From positions 318,083,191 to 318,147,190 of the forward strand of contig NC_057813.1 in NCBI RefSeq assembly GCF_018294505.1: DNA of 64,000 bases. Reading direction: 5' to 3'. The stretch comes from Triticum aestivum. Taxonomy: Eukaryota; Streptophyta; Magnoliopsida; Poales; Poaceae. Positions 46,990 to 57,916 of the stretch are shown here, piece by piece. Below the pieces are notes generated by a model that ran no database searches, was not told the origin of the DNA, and worked only from the letters and a program-made list of their open reading frames with translations. Each line of letters opens with the position of its first letter. Position 1 is the first letter of the stretch. A program made the translations under genes and the position numbers.

Positions 46990-47540
46990 GCCAACCAAGA
47001 GGTGCGCCCTGAAACGAAGTGGTGCCAAGCTTCTGGCATGTTCTGTGTGACAAGAGAGTGCCACAAAAGCTAAAAGGCAGGTTTTATAGGACAGCGATTC
47101 AACCCGCTATGTCATATGGCGTTGAATGTTGGCCCAACTAAACAACATGTCCAACTGTTAGGTGTAGCAGAGATGCGCATGTTTGGGATGGATATATGGA
47201 CACACAAGGATCGGCTCTGGAATAGGATGGATAAGTTGGGCCACGTGAGGTTGGCATATACGCACAGGCCTCCAGAAACGCGAGTGCATAGCGGACAGTT
47301 AAGGCATGCAGACAATGTCAAGAAAGGTCAGCATAGACCAAATTTGGCATGGGAGGAGTCCATTAAGAGAGATTTGAAAGGACTGGAATATCACCAAAGA
47401 AGTAGCCATGGACAGGGGTGTGCTGAAGCTAGCTATCCACGTGACAGAACCATGAGTTAGTTTCAAGGTCTTCTGGGTTTCAACTCTAGCCTACCCAACT
47501 TGTTTGGGACTAAAAGGTTTGGTTGTTGTTGCTGTCGTAT
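46990..47540 (+). mobile_element. LINE 3' end (5'-truncated L1-type element)
   Basis: Decayed + strand C-terminal part of a plant L1 ORF2. It reads through frameshifts as KLKGRFYRTAIQPAMSYG, LLGVAEMRMFGM, RRPPETRVHSGQ, RPNLAWEESIKRDLK and ends in the usual AYPTCLGLKGL-like tail. The 3' end TTTGGGACTAAAAGG then TTGTTGTTGCTG (47521-47533) is the familiar LINE tail. The 5' part is absent, as is usual for such insertions. Confidence 0.85.
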
Positions 47541-47547
47541 TAAATTA

Positions 47548-47748
47548 TGAGAGCAGATATTAGCAATTTAGCATTGCCTTGGGTTAGACCTTTAACCAAA
47601 GGGCCTCTTAGAGCTATAAGTATTTAGCCGTGTACCATTTGTATTTTTCCCGTTCTATAAGGGGCTTTCTGCATATTGTACCATACCTATACATGTATAT
47701 ATTCTGGCCTATGGCCACCTGCGTATACGAGTTGCATATTTCCATACA
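47548..47748 (+). repeat. Copia fragment 5' LTR (201 bp)
   Basis: Bounded TGAGAG...ATACA with the primer site immediately after. TATATATTCTGG-like sequence sits near 47697. No partner LTR is in the window. Confidence 0.65.
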
Positions 47749-48814
47749 TGGTATTAGAGTTCTAGGCTATTTTTTTCCGCACACGCAACTCATGCTCCGA
47801 TCCAATCTCATGCTCATGCCGCCGCCATCCCCCTCTTGGCTGGCCGTGGCAGTCCCCGTCGCAGCTTCTTGTGCTACCACCATCCTCCCCTTAGCTGGCC
47901 ATCGCTGCCTCCTCCCCCTTCCATCCCAGTTTCTCTTTCTCTATCCAACTCGCATCTCCCACCTCAGGTCTCTGCGTTGCCAACCTCAGCATGTCTCAGG
48001 TCAAGCCATGCCGCCGCCCTCCAGGTTATCCCCCACTGCCGCCCACTACCTCCCCCCGCTGGGCCCCAGGTCCCCGATCGCCCACCCCCTACCACCGTAC
48101 TCCACGTCCGAGGTCGACGAGTGCTCCAGCCATCCGTGATTGTCGATGGATCCAGCCGTCCCGCTGTTGTAGCACCTGCAGCTTCCCGCCAACAACTTGT
48201 CGGATGTTGCTTCTGCTACCCGCTGGTCCCTGCAGCTATGACCTCTTGTATGCATGCCCCGTCTCTGTGCGTTGTGCGTGACTGCATTCAACTGGCCTTC
48301 AAAGTAAAAAAACAGGAATGAAGTTTTTGTCAGGTACACACCTCCCTCGCCGTCGTTGGCTCTTGACAGAGTTCCTTACATTGATCCCATCTCGCACATG
48401 CGCCTTTCCTCGGTGCTTGGTGCTCATCCACATGTGAGATCGTTCCCTCTGACGCCTTCCACACCTTCCACAGGCCATGGTGGTCATTCTTCAACGACTC
48501 CTCTTGCGACCTCCGCGCATGGTGATTGTCATTGTACACCAACTCCTCAGGACTTTCACCGGCAGTGTTGGTGCATACATATCGCTCCATTGTCTACGCC
48601 TCACACATGCGCCTTCCCTTCGCACTTGGTGCTTGTCTGCATGCGACCTCGTCTGGCTTCTGCAGGTGATACTGGTCATGCTATTCCGCCTACTCTAGCG
48701 GCTTCCACAAGTGATGGTGGCTGCTCCTCTCTCGAAGCTTCTACGTCGACTACTTCTGCTGTGTCCTTCAATAAGCACTAGGTTGCGTGTGTTCACGGCC
48801 TGTTTGTTGCCTCT

Positions 48815-49845
48815 GGTTCTCCATTGTCAGGTGGATCTACGTCGATCTCTTTAGTTGAGCCCCTGTCTGAGCAGGAAATTACGCAACTACGACGCGTACT
48901 AGCTACATATCCCGTTTCTCCATTGACAGGTTTTGTTGGTTCTACTACCAACTCTTTTGGCATTGTGAGACCACCTTCTACACAGGCAGGTACATCTTCG
49001 TGGATTCTTGGTACTGAAGCATCTTTTTATATGACTCATGATTCATCAACTTTGTCCTCTATTTGGCCACTAGATTCTCATTTCATGTTCTTACTGTAGA
49101 TGGTACATCCCTCTCGGTCAATGGCCAAGGCATTCTAGCACCTTGTCTTTTCATGTTTCTCATCTTGTTCATGTTCCTTGGCTTACCATGCAACTCATTT
49201 CTGGTGGTCAGATTGTTGACTCGGGTTGTAGGATCATTCTTGACTTTGAATCTTGCTCTATTCAAGATCGTCACACGGGTTGTCATCATTCCCAAGGTCT
49301 CTGGGAGCTGATTGGCTTCACATTCCCTCCGCTGCCACCGCCGCCGGTCTGTCCGCCTCGGACACCTTGTTTACGGGCTCTTCTCAACATGGGCATCATC
49401 GTCTTGTAACTTATGCGGCTCTCATCTCTCATCCTTAGTTTGACGTGGTGTTCTTGGATCCGTCTCCGATGGTGTGTCTTAGCGAGACCGCCTCAACGTA
49501 CTTCAATCTTGTTCACTCAAGTGTGGGGTCTAACTCCTTTTGCCTGGCCTTGTTTACGGGTTGTTCTCAAGATGGCATCATCGCCTTGGTCACTTATGCG
49601 GGTCTCGCCTCTCATCCTTAGTCTGACATGGTGTTCTTAGATCTGTCTCCGGTGGTGTGTCTTAGCGAGACTGTCAAGTGCGGGGTCCAACTCCCTTTGC
49701 CCGGAAAGGAGGCCATCGCGACTATATTATCTTTATAAATGATTCCTCTCGACACACATGGATATATTTTATCTTCTCGTGGTGAGGTCTTATCTATCTA
49801 TAGTAAGTTTGCCGCCATGGTTCATTCCAAGTTTACACGTTGGAT
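48815..49845 (+). pseudogene. Copia protease and integrase remnant
   Basis: The protease region reads SSWILGTEASFYMTHDSS at about 48998-49051; Copia proteases have Asp-Thr-Gly here, so the catalytic Asp codon is changed to Gly. Further on, frameshifted blocks match the pre-integrase and integrase start ([36 protein letters not shown] near 49700, [18 protein letters not shown]). There is a two-copy internal duplication (TCATCCTTAGT...GTGTCTTAGCGAGAC near 49430 and 49612). No long frame. Confidence 0.75.
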
Positions 49846-51490
49846 CTCGGGATCCGGCTCGCAAGCCTCACCCACCTAGCGGCGGAAGGCATCGACGGGG
49901 TAGAGCCAGCTAAAGGACGGCATCGCTTCATGGGAGACTCCATCTGCGATGTCACCGGACGCTTCGTCCTACCGCAGGCAACATCAGAGAGCATCCCGAT
50001 GGGTTATTTGTCCGCCACTAACAAAGGAGCTTCACTAGCGGTCGAAAAAAAGATGGGAAAGGCGCAGATCTAGGGTCGAAGAAGCGGTGGAAGAATGGGC
50101 TAGCGGTGGCCGTCACCAGATGGAAAAGGTCAGACAAGCGACAGCTACCAGCTTGGGAGGGTGATGCGCGAGGAGATCGGCCGGGCCACAGCGCGGGAAG
50201 GGTTTGCAAAGGTGAAAGGCATTGCCTTCCCCTTGCCCCTTGATTTATACAAGGGGACGCGGGAGGAAACTCGGGCGTCGTCTTCCGTCGAGCCCCGCGC
50301 CCCAACACCAACCTTCCCGCCCTGGCACGCATGCGCCCACCAAGGTGGACACACGTCGCCGAGAAGACGGCGCATTCATGGCCCTGCCTCGAAGATTGAG
50401 GTAAGCCCAAGCCACACATGTTTTCGTTCCCCCACCTATTCAATCCAACAACAGGGCGGCGAGAACTTCCAACCCTTTTGCCGTGGCTGCTGAAACGCAG
50501 ATGTGGCATGCGCCATCACGCAGGACTTCGCAAAGACTGCAGAACATGAGAGGCGAGCCTCCAATAGGCCCTAGCCATCACGCATGACTTTGCAAGACTG
50601 CAAAACCTGAGAGGCGAGCCTCCCATAGGCCCTAGCCAAAGACTGGCTATTCAGGACTCCGGCGCCGTCAATCATGGGTATCGATGGTTGACCCCCGCGG
50701 TCCAGGCTACCCAGATACACTGGGGAGTAGGGCGGTCACGGTGCACCCTCCATGGGTCACGAGTTGGACCCCTAACAAAGGGCATCAGGCACCGTGATTA
50801 GAGATTCGGCTCCATAAAGAGATGTGAGGGTGTTCGCCAGGGACACTACCTCTGTATCGGCCCAACGAGACTAACAGGTGCCACTCAAGACACTGACCTA
50901 CTACTGACAATAGCCAGACTCCACCCGCTTGAAGTAATTGGATACCATCGAGTCTTACCTGCTCGTATCTCAACCGCCACGGCGTCCTTGCCCGACGGGG
51001 AGGTCATCGATAGGCTTTTGTTTCCTTCTCTCTTCATCCTTTTTTGCAGAAATTCAACAAGTCCTAGGCAGGCGACTTCCCGTCAGGTAGGTCACGCGGT
51101 AATCAGGGGCTACTGACAAGGATATGACACTCAGACATGCTACGCAAGCATAGGGTCAGCTACAACATCGACCAAGGTGATGAGTCAAACCAACTTGGGA
51201 GACAAGGAAGCAGGCGGCTACCCACACACAGCATGGTCCGATTCGACCAAGGGACCAAGGGGCGCGAGCCCACAATTAGTCCGACCCGAGCAATGTAACC
51301 CTAGCTCGACCAAGTATTAGGCAAGCTAGGGGGCTCTTGTGGAACAAAGACAACATTCTAGAGCCGACTAGCTAGGGTCTTACCTACCCCTCTTCTTTTT
51401 CCTCGGCCGCCGCCACCACAAAAAGCTTATAACCCAAGAAACACATCTCTTCAAGCACTCAAGCAGTACAACCACCATAGGCTAAGGTGT
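49846..51490. other. LTR-retrotransposon-like DNA, family not recognised
   Basis: GC-rich, with a TATAAATC on the minus strand (50249-50242) inside CCTTGTATAAATCAAGG context and repeated AGGCGAGCCTCC(A/C)ATAGGCCCTAGCCA (near 50551 and 50608). Structure suggests LTR or leader DNA, but I find no matching ends and no coding domain. Confidence 0.4.
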
Positions 51491-51665
51491 TGGTAAATTG
51501 CTTGCTTCTTGTGCTACCATCTCGATTCATCGCTAGCATCCTCTCCGAACAAATTTGTTGTCTCTCGACAGTATTGTCGGTCTCAAAACAACGACAACAT
51601 GGCTCTGTTGATTTTGGCCCGAGAAGAAGTACGAACAATCTGGCATGTGCACTCCTTAATTTCTA

Positions 51666-51746
51666 CTCCCTCCGTCCCATAATATAAGAACATTTTTTAC
51701 ACTAGTGTAGTATCAAAAACACTCTGATATTATGGGAGGGAGGGAG
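51666..51746. mobile_element. Stowaway MITE (81 bp, complete)
   Basis: Flanked by TA at 51664-51665 and 51747-51748. Terminal inverted repeats CTCCCTCCGTCCCATAATAT and its near complement ATATTATGGGAGGGAGGGAG; the centre is ACACTAGTGT. Canonical Triticeae Stowaway. Confidence 0.92.
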
Positions 51747-51748
51747 TA

Positions 51749-52465
51749 TTGATTAGTGTTTGTCTTTTTTAGACCACTAAGCTGGTTCGTTGGATGGCCT
51801 AAGAAGATAGAGAACAGTGGACATTAGCTGCTACGGCAGTTGCTTTGAGCCATGTCCGAGGAGCCGACTCCAACCCCACATGGACCTAGACCTAGCCTCG
51901 ACCCATAACTAACCAGTCTAATCCAACATATCCCATTATTTATAACCTTTAGTACTATTAACAAACAAAAAGGATATATGAAAGTAATAGGTGTTTATCC
52001 CGTCAATTAAACTTGTTTCGTGTTTAATGATAAAATCAGCCTTCATGGTGGATTAACACAAACACCTAAATTTCAGCTCTCTAGCATATTGGGTGATGTG
52101 TCAAGGGTGTAGCGATGCATACCCGAATTTTTCGGCAAGAAATGAGTAGCAAAATGAAAACAATCAATAGGTCAACTGGCATGCATCTAGCATAAGTTCA
52201 CTGCCACACCTGTTTTTTTGTTCTTACTTTGATTTTCGTTTGTTGTATTTTGTCCTTATTCCTTTGAAAATCCTCCTCAAAATAAATGTCAGCAGTGAGT
52301 CGATTGCCTATTTCTGGATTGTCTGCTTGTACCCACACTAAAAGAAGATTATTTATTGTGTTAAGGAGATTTAATATTTCTAATATACTTAAATAAAATT
52401 ATCTAAAAGTAGGATAAAAACAAACGTGGTATCGTTATAGTATATTTTGGGTCAATGTATGTCGA
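51749..52465. other. Intron 1 stretch without recognised feature
   Basis: AT-rich; short ORFs only, no repeat family recognised. Confidence 0.35.
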
Positions 52466-52660
52466 GTCGAACCTTTAGCATGGTCCAATTTCTTAAATCG
52501 TGTATTAAACTACCTTATGAGTAAGCGACATATTAGCTCATTTGAGTGACCCTCCAAACTCCTCGGGTCAAACCTTTAGCATGGTCCAATTTCTTAAATC
52601 ATGTATTCAACTACCTTATGAGCAAGCGACATATTAGATCATTCGACCGACCCTCCAAAC
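52466..52660. repeat. Two-copy 101-bp tandem duplication
   Basis: GTC(G/A)AACCTTTAGCATGGTCC... occurs at about 52466 and 52567, each copy running to ACCGACCCTCCAAACTC or near it, with a handful of substitutions. Confidence 0.85.
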
Positions 52661-53785
52661 TCTATTCCTACTCTCATCTCATGTCTAATGCAGTAGCAGT
52701 TAGATCTAAATGTGAACGTGAAGGATCGTCACACAATAAAAAGTGTACTTGATTATTCCGTAGCTTCTCTTAGTCATTTAAGATGTTTTCACGAGCACAA
52801 ATCCTTACTTGACTCTTGATATGTACATTTTTGTGTTCGAAAAAATTATGTGGCGACCATTAGGCCAAACAATCTGTTCACCATCCGATCTAGAATCTAA
52901 GGGTGATGCGTCGCTCCCCTCTTTAATTGCCTCTTACTTTTCTCCCGCAATCACACTCCATGACTCTATCATCAGCCATGCACCCATATTTTCTCTTTCC
53001 AGGTTCCGAAGCCGCATGTGCGCCCAGCATTGCCCCTCTCCGACATTCTCATCACACTATTCCACTCCGAAATTTTCTACCAAGATGTCCTGTCCAGCAT
53101 CGACAGAGGCTCCTAGTCTTGCCTGGGGGCGAGTTGGATAGGGACATGACCCCATGGGGCGTGGCATAAATGCCATGGCAAGTGGATTTGCTGCCATGGC
53201 AGGTTGAGGGGGCCAGGCTAGGTACCAGAGGTTACGTGTTCGTCATGGTGGGTTCCTCTAGTCTTGGATGACGTGAGCTTCCACTCCATCGAGTTGGCAA
53301 CATGGTCCTACCCATATCATACTCCTGATGTGGCGCATCTCAAGTCGTTTGTACCAAGCTGGAGATCCGAATGTAGTCTCACTTATGACAACTCGCCCGC
53401 TCCAGCATGCATCCCTCCCCACTGCGTCACATGTGCAGCTTCAATGTTATGCCATGCCTCACCCACCACATGCTCGACATAATGCCATACACCCAATACT
53501 CTCTACAATGCCTTCACCAGCTCTTTTCCTCACGCACCTACGACTGCCTTGTCGCCAAAATCCGGTTCAAGCGCAGCCTAATTGATGAGGTGCTCAGAAT
53601 AACTAATCTCTAGCAGCCGATCCTGTAGGTTTTGTAGACTGTCTACACAGGAGTGATTTGTCTACAACCTTGGTTAGGAGGGGAAGGTGGTGCAAAGGAA
53701 CACAACATGGAGGGGGAAGCTGCTTTGGCAAAGCAACACATGTGAGCCGGTGCCTCCATGAAATTGATGGAGTTACCAACAATCT
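52661..53785. other. Intron 1 stretch, no gene recognised
   Basis: Mixed composition with several short + strand frames (52809-53613) lacking any known motif. I could not relate it to a transposon family. Confidence 0.35.
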
Positions 53786-54570
53786 AGGTGACAGTTATTA
53801 CTGTTAAACAATGTAACTACCCAGTATTAGTATTGTAATAGTTACTGAGGTATTTTGGTTACAGATACTTGTAATCAAAGCACTACCATATCTGCCCAAC
53901 TTTCATATTGAAGTTACCACTATGGCACTTTTAGTTACCCAGTTGTCCGGGTTACAGTTACCATCAAAGTACCATGTAGTTACTCGGTAGTTCAAGCTTA
54001 ATTTGTCACTCAGACTTCATAACGCTAATATAGTTGCCCAGTTTCTCACTGATGCTCAAGTTTCAGGTATCACGGCCGATATATTTACCCAGTTATCCAT
54101 AGTACAATTACCATCATAACACTACTACTGTAAGTCGCAATTATCAACATGACAATTATGCAGCTACCCAGTTGGTCATGCTGGTCATGCTACAGTTACA
54201 AAGCAATTATGTAGCTACCCAGCTCTTATGCTACAGTTACTAACATAGCAATTACGTAGTTACACGGCTCCTTAAGCTAAGTTACATCATGAAACAATTG
54301 TAGTTAACTAGTATAACAGGTCATAGTCACCACCACCATTGTAGTGATGTATTTACATGGTGGTTCAGTGAGATATAGGACAACTTGTGAGTACTTCGGT
54401 AACTTTAGTGACCTGATAACCACTCAGTATAGTTACCCAACATCCAAATTATACTTACCAACATGGCAATTATGTAGGTCCCAAGTTTCTCATGCTACAA
54501 CAGTTATCACCATGAGAGTTAACCAGCATACTATGTCACAGTCACCACCATACTAGTGAGAAGTAATGGT
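53786..54570. repeat. Diverged GTTACC/GTTACCCAG repeat field
   Basis: The words GTTAC, AGTTACCCAG, GCTACCCAG and ACAGTTACCA(A/T)CA recur every 30-60 bp over nearly 800 bp, all on the + strand. The copies are too diverged for an exact period. It looks like an old minisatellite. Confidence 0.65.
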
Positions 54571-54734
54571 GGTTCTGGTGAGATCTATTTTCGAGGCAAT
54601 CGCTACCTAGCTCACACATTACTGTTTGGACTGTGAGCAATCCAGTAGCTCAAATAATGTTGGCTACCAGCGAGATTTAGTTTTAAAGTTGATAAGTATA
54701 TCTTGAACTATCTGGCATTGTTCCAAATATCGGC

Positions 54735-54798
54735 CAGTTAATCGGCATCTCGGTCAGTTAATCGCTAATCGGTGCGTCACCGAATAGCCGATTAACTG
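54735..54798. repeat. Inverted repeat CAGTTAATCGGC / GCCGATTAACTG
   Basis: A perfect 12-bp inverted pair (54735-54746 and 54787-54798), with further partial copies of the same word (CAGTTAATCG at 54755, GGCCGATTAATTGG at 54806). Possibly the remains of a small TIR element. Confidence 0.6.
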
Positions 54799-55432
54799 AT
54801 TCATTGGCCGATTAATTGGAAAATTCTCCTATTTATCCGTACTCAGCACCCGACTAATATGGTACCAATTTACCGATATCCTAAACATTGCTATCTGGTA
54901 ACTGACACATTTACTTGGCTTGGTAATCTCTAAGCTCCCAAAAATTTGATTAGACATCCAACCGAGATAATTTTTCAAGACGATAACAATGACTTATATA
55001 GTAACAATGATAACTTCTGAGCTCTCAAAAGTCGCTGAAACATTCCAAGAGTTCTAGTTTTCATGTTGAATAACTACTTGCGAGTAGCTTGTAAGTAACA
55101 TGTTGCAGCTTCCTAATTTTTAACCCGAAAAAGAGATGTCAGGGCATACCCATATGAGATCTAGTTTCAAAGATCTCGTCATGACGAACTTAATGATGAA
55201 AACGGATCGTAAATTGGATAATACTATTTGGGAGTTAAATCATTCTGATTTTTCAAAATAAAATAATATTTGCTGACATCATCTTTTTTTGTTATACTTG
55301 CATGCATGCACCAAAGCTTCAGTTTTGCTAGCTGTAAGAGAAGGAGTGCGCGCCAAGATGGGGATAGGGAAGTGTTCGGCAATTCAGAAAAAAAAGATGG
55401 GAAATAGGAAAATGTTCAGTAGATCATACCAA

Positions 55433-56530
55433 GGGCTCATTCTTTTCAGCTCCAGATTCTCCAGAATTTTATTCTGAGAAACTGCCCACAGAAACAGTTG
55501 CGTACAGATTCAGTTGTCCAGTTCTTTTCAGCTATTGCAGTCCGAGATTGTTGTATGAGTTGTGTGCTGAAATGTTTATAATGCCCACTGTGTGCTAAGC
55601 ATCAAAATTCACATAGCACCACATCACATAGCATGTCCTCTATCTACTAAACATAATAGTCCAAATAAGAAATAACCACACCCAAATAGCATGCCCACTG
55701 CCAACTTAGCATCAAAATTGGTCACAACATTCACATAACAAACATTCTGTTCCTGCGTACCCGTACCACTCAAAATATAATCAAAACTGGAGCCTGGACG
55801 CCCAATCCTACGGAACTGAAGATTGAATATGATAAGCAAAATGGTGACAGCGACCAGAAGCTTCACAGCAACAAGCTCATGGCCACAACGCTCCTGCAGC
55901 CGACCACGGGTGCTAGCTCGTGCCCACCACCAGCATGCTCTACGGCATTGTCGCGATGCAGCACATGACAGAAGCGTCAGGAGGGGGAGGTGGCACCCTC
56001 AGCCGGTGCTCCCTGGTGCCCTCACCACACGTGCCCACGCCCACAGAGCTGCGGTGGGCGCCCTCGCCCTGGTCCAACATGTTGTTGTTCAGCGCCACGT
56101 GCCAGCCTGCCAGCGCGCCGGTGATAGGGTGCAGTACCTGCCAAGCGCGCCCGCCTCCGACTCCCATGCGTCCACCGGCATTGAAGAAGAGGAGGCGGAT
56201 CAGCGTCAGGGACGAGCAGTTGCACCGGTCGATGCGACGAGGTAAGGCGGGAGCAGGGCGAGCAGCAGCGGTGTTGGGGATTCGGTGGGGCGAGGTGGTA
56301 GCGCTAGGTAGAAAACGATGAAAAGGGGGGCAAAGCCAAATAAACATTTGTTCAAGTTACATAAGTTCAGGAATCAACTGGAAATTGGGAGTGGCGCCAA
56401 TTCTCCATCCAACAATTTTTGTGAGGGAAACAGAGGCCATGAGCTGGCAGCTAGGAGGCTTTTTCTAGTTCTTTTCAGCTCAAGATTCCGCAACCCAGAA
56501 GTTGTCTCAGAAGATGAAAAGAACTTGCCC
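55433..56530. mobile_element. PIF/Harbinger-like TIR element (~1.1 kb, non-autonomous)
   Basis: The left end GGGCTCATTCTTTTCA and right end (rc) GGGCAAGTTCTTTTCA form terminal inverted repeats. Flanking triplets are CAA and TAA, one mismatch from the TWA duplication of this superfamily. The interior codes no transposase. It includes a GC-rich segment (55860-56330) and an 80-codon minus-strand frame with two hydrophobic stretches (55866-55624), possibly captured host sequence that I cannot identify. Confidence 0.55.
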
Positions 56531-57041
56531 TAAATACATAAAGTTCGGAAAATAGCAAAAGTTATTTTGTGTTTTACACTGGATTTTATTTCCCCACTAC
56601 TTTGAACACCTATGCTAAACAAAATTGGATCCCATGCCAAATTGCAGCTCCGAAGCAAGCCAACAGAATTCACAGAATCAAAGACCAGTGCGACTGTGTT
56701 CATGCATTGAAATCACAAACAAGCTCCCACCTTCACAATAGATAACCTACATGGAACATAGCCATAAAATGAGCAAATAGATAGCAAGCAGTCATGCATG
56801 GCTGCACAAGAGTTTTGCAGGAACCAGCTAAGTCCCACTCCCGCATCAGTCTCCGAAAATTTCGCAATCAACCAAGACAGAAATTGGCTGCTCACCTATC
56901 GACCCAAGAAGTTCTACCCTCAAAAAAGAAAAACTCTGACATGAAATAACCCCATCACCTCTCACATATTATCAAGATCTCAAGCTCCCGAGTAATACAA
57001 AACTTACGGGAGAAATCCTACGAGATTAATTTAGGGGAGAA

Positions 57042-57061
57042 GGGGGGGGGGGGGGGGGGGG
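57042..57061 (+). repeat. G20 homopolymer in RER1 intron 1
   Basis: Twenty consecutive G on the + strand (C on the transcribed sense of RER1). Length may be unstable in sequencing and in the genome. Confidence 0.9.
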
Positions 57062-57318
57062 TCAGTTAGGATTACGGGGAGGTTAGTTGAAATTCACGGG
57101 GAGGATTATTCTGTACATCCCATCCCTAGCGATTTGTCTGTAGGTTAGTTGCCAGCACTGATAGAAAAAGACAGCACATTCAAAGTAACATCAAATCTCA
57201 ACGGAGCGTTCAAAGATCCTCGCGGACCATCATAGCACATACAGAGAAGACCCTAACACACATCAAGCAAGCAAGAAAAACGCATCTACCCAGCTACTCT
57301 ATTAAACATACAGTTTTG

Positions 57319-57474
57319 CTAAAGCACATCTAGATGTGCTCTAAGTATTGCACATCTAAGTCCTATGTCATTGATTTTATGCTAAGAACCATGCAAGCAT
57401 TTTCTTTTATCTTTTTCCTCTGTCTTTCTAGTTTGATTGAGTCACTTAGATGTGCAATAACTATGACACATCAC
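57319..57474. mobile_element. MITE-like element beside RER1 exon 1
   Basis: Perfect 15-bp inverted pair ATTGCACATCTAAGT (57347-57361) and ACTTAGATGTGCAAT (57444-57458), with an outer palindromic word GCACATCTAGATGTGC (57323-57338) on the left and its decayed match on the right. About 155 bp. It lies about 40 bp from the exon 1 donor. Confidence 0.7.
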
Positions 57475-57512
57475 AGGATCCGGTTTACGCGGGCAAGAGC
57501 AAAGGATCGCAC

Positions 57513-57916
57513 CAGAACTTGAACTCGGGCAGGCGGCGGACGAAAGGACGGAACTCATCCGAGGAGCGCGTGGGGAGCGCGGGCCCCTCGCCGAGCACCT
57601 CGGCGAGCTCGGGGTCGACCTGAGGCGACAGGAAGGCGATGAGGAGGTTGAGGAGGTAGATGCCGAGGGCATAGGTCACGATGTAGTAGCCGCCGACGAA
57701 CCACGCGCGCAGCGCGTACACCAACACTACCCCAGCGAGGCCCAGCCAACGGCGGCCCACGTACGGAGTTGACCGGTCCAGCAGGTGCTGAAACCGCCGG
57801 GATGCCGTGGCGACCGCTGCCGACAGGGCAGCGGCGGGCCCCCCGCTATCGCTGCTGTGGGTGGAGGCAGCCGGAGCAGGGGCGGAGGCGGAGGCAGTAG
57901 AGGAAGAGTCCATCAT
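57513..57916 (-). CDS. RER1: RER1 (Golgi-to-ER retrieval receptor), coding exon 1
   Basis: RER1 sits in early Golgi membranes and returns escaped ER membrane proteins in COPI vesicles. Three exons (57916-57513, 46028-45848, 45756-45700) give 404+181+57 bp, which is 213 residues plus stop, against about 190 in Arabidopsis; the extra length is an Ala/Ser-rich N-terminus. This exon codes residues 1-134 plus two bases of Trp135. It contains helix 1 (about 57-75) and helix 2 (77-96), then the family signature LPTRSSDEF and RRLPEFKFW. The start at 57916 (MMDSS) is chosen because it is the first ATG near the conserved body; an in-frame ATG at 57967 would add 17 residues. The donor is CTG|GTGCGA, canonical GT but weak beyond it. 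Exons carry no stop. Confidence 0.93.

Larger units (their letters stand above)
47548..49845 (+). mobile_element. Ty1/Copia fragment: 5' LTR and start of pol
   Basis: A short LTR (47548-47748, TGAGAGCA...CCATACA) is followed by TGGTATTAGAGTTCTAGG (47749-47766), a tRNA-Met-like primer site. A decayed gag follows, then the protease and the beginning of the integrase. It ends abruptly near 49845 in the integrase core; no 3' LTR is seen. It lies directly next to the LINE tail. Confidence 0.75.
46029..57512 (-). other. RER1: RER1 intron 1, about 11.5 kb
   Basis: Spans from the exon 1 donor (GT at 57512-57511) to the exon 2 acceptor (AG at 46030-46029). It contains, from right to left, a short MITE, a G20 tract, a PIF/Harbinger-like element, repeat-rich DNA, a Stowaway MITE, LTR-like DNA, a Copia fragment and a LINE tail. 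Orthologous introns are usually short, so the growth is by insertion. Confidence 0.85.

Noticed and set aside
52809..53613. Chain of + strand ORFs in RER1 intron 1 as a nested gene
   Set aside because: No recognisable motif, no continuous splice path, and they are frames of different phase overlapping each other.
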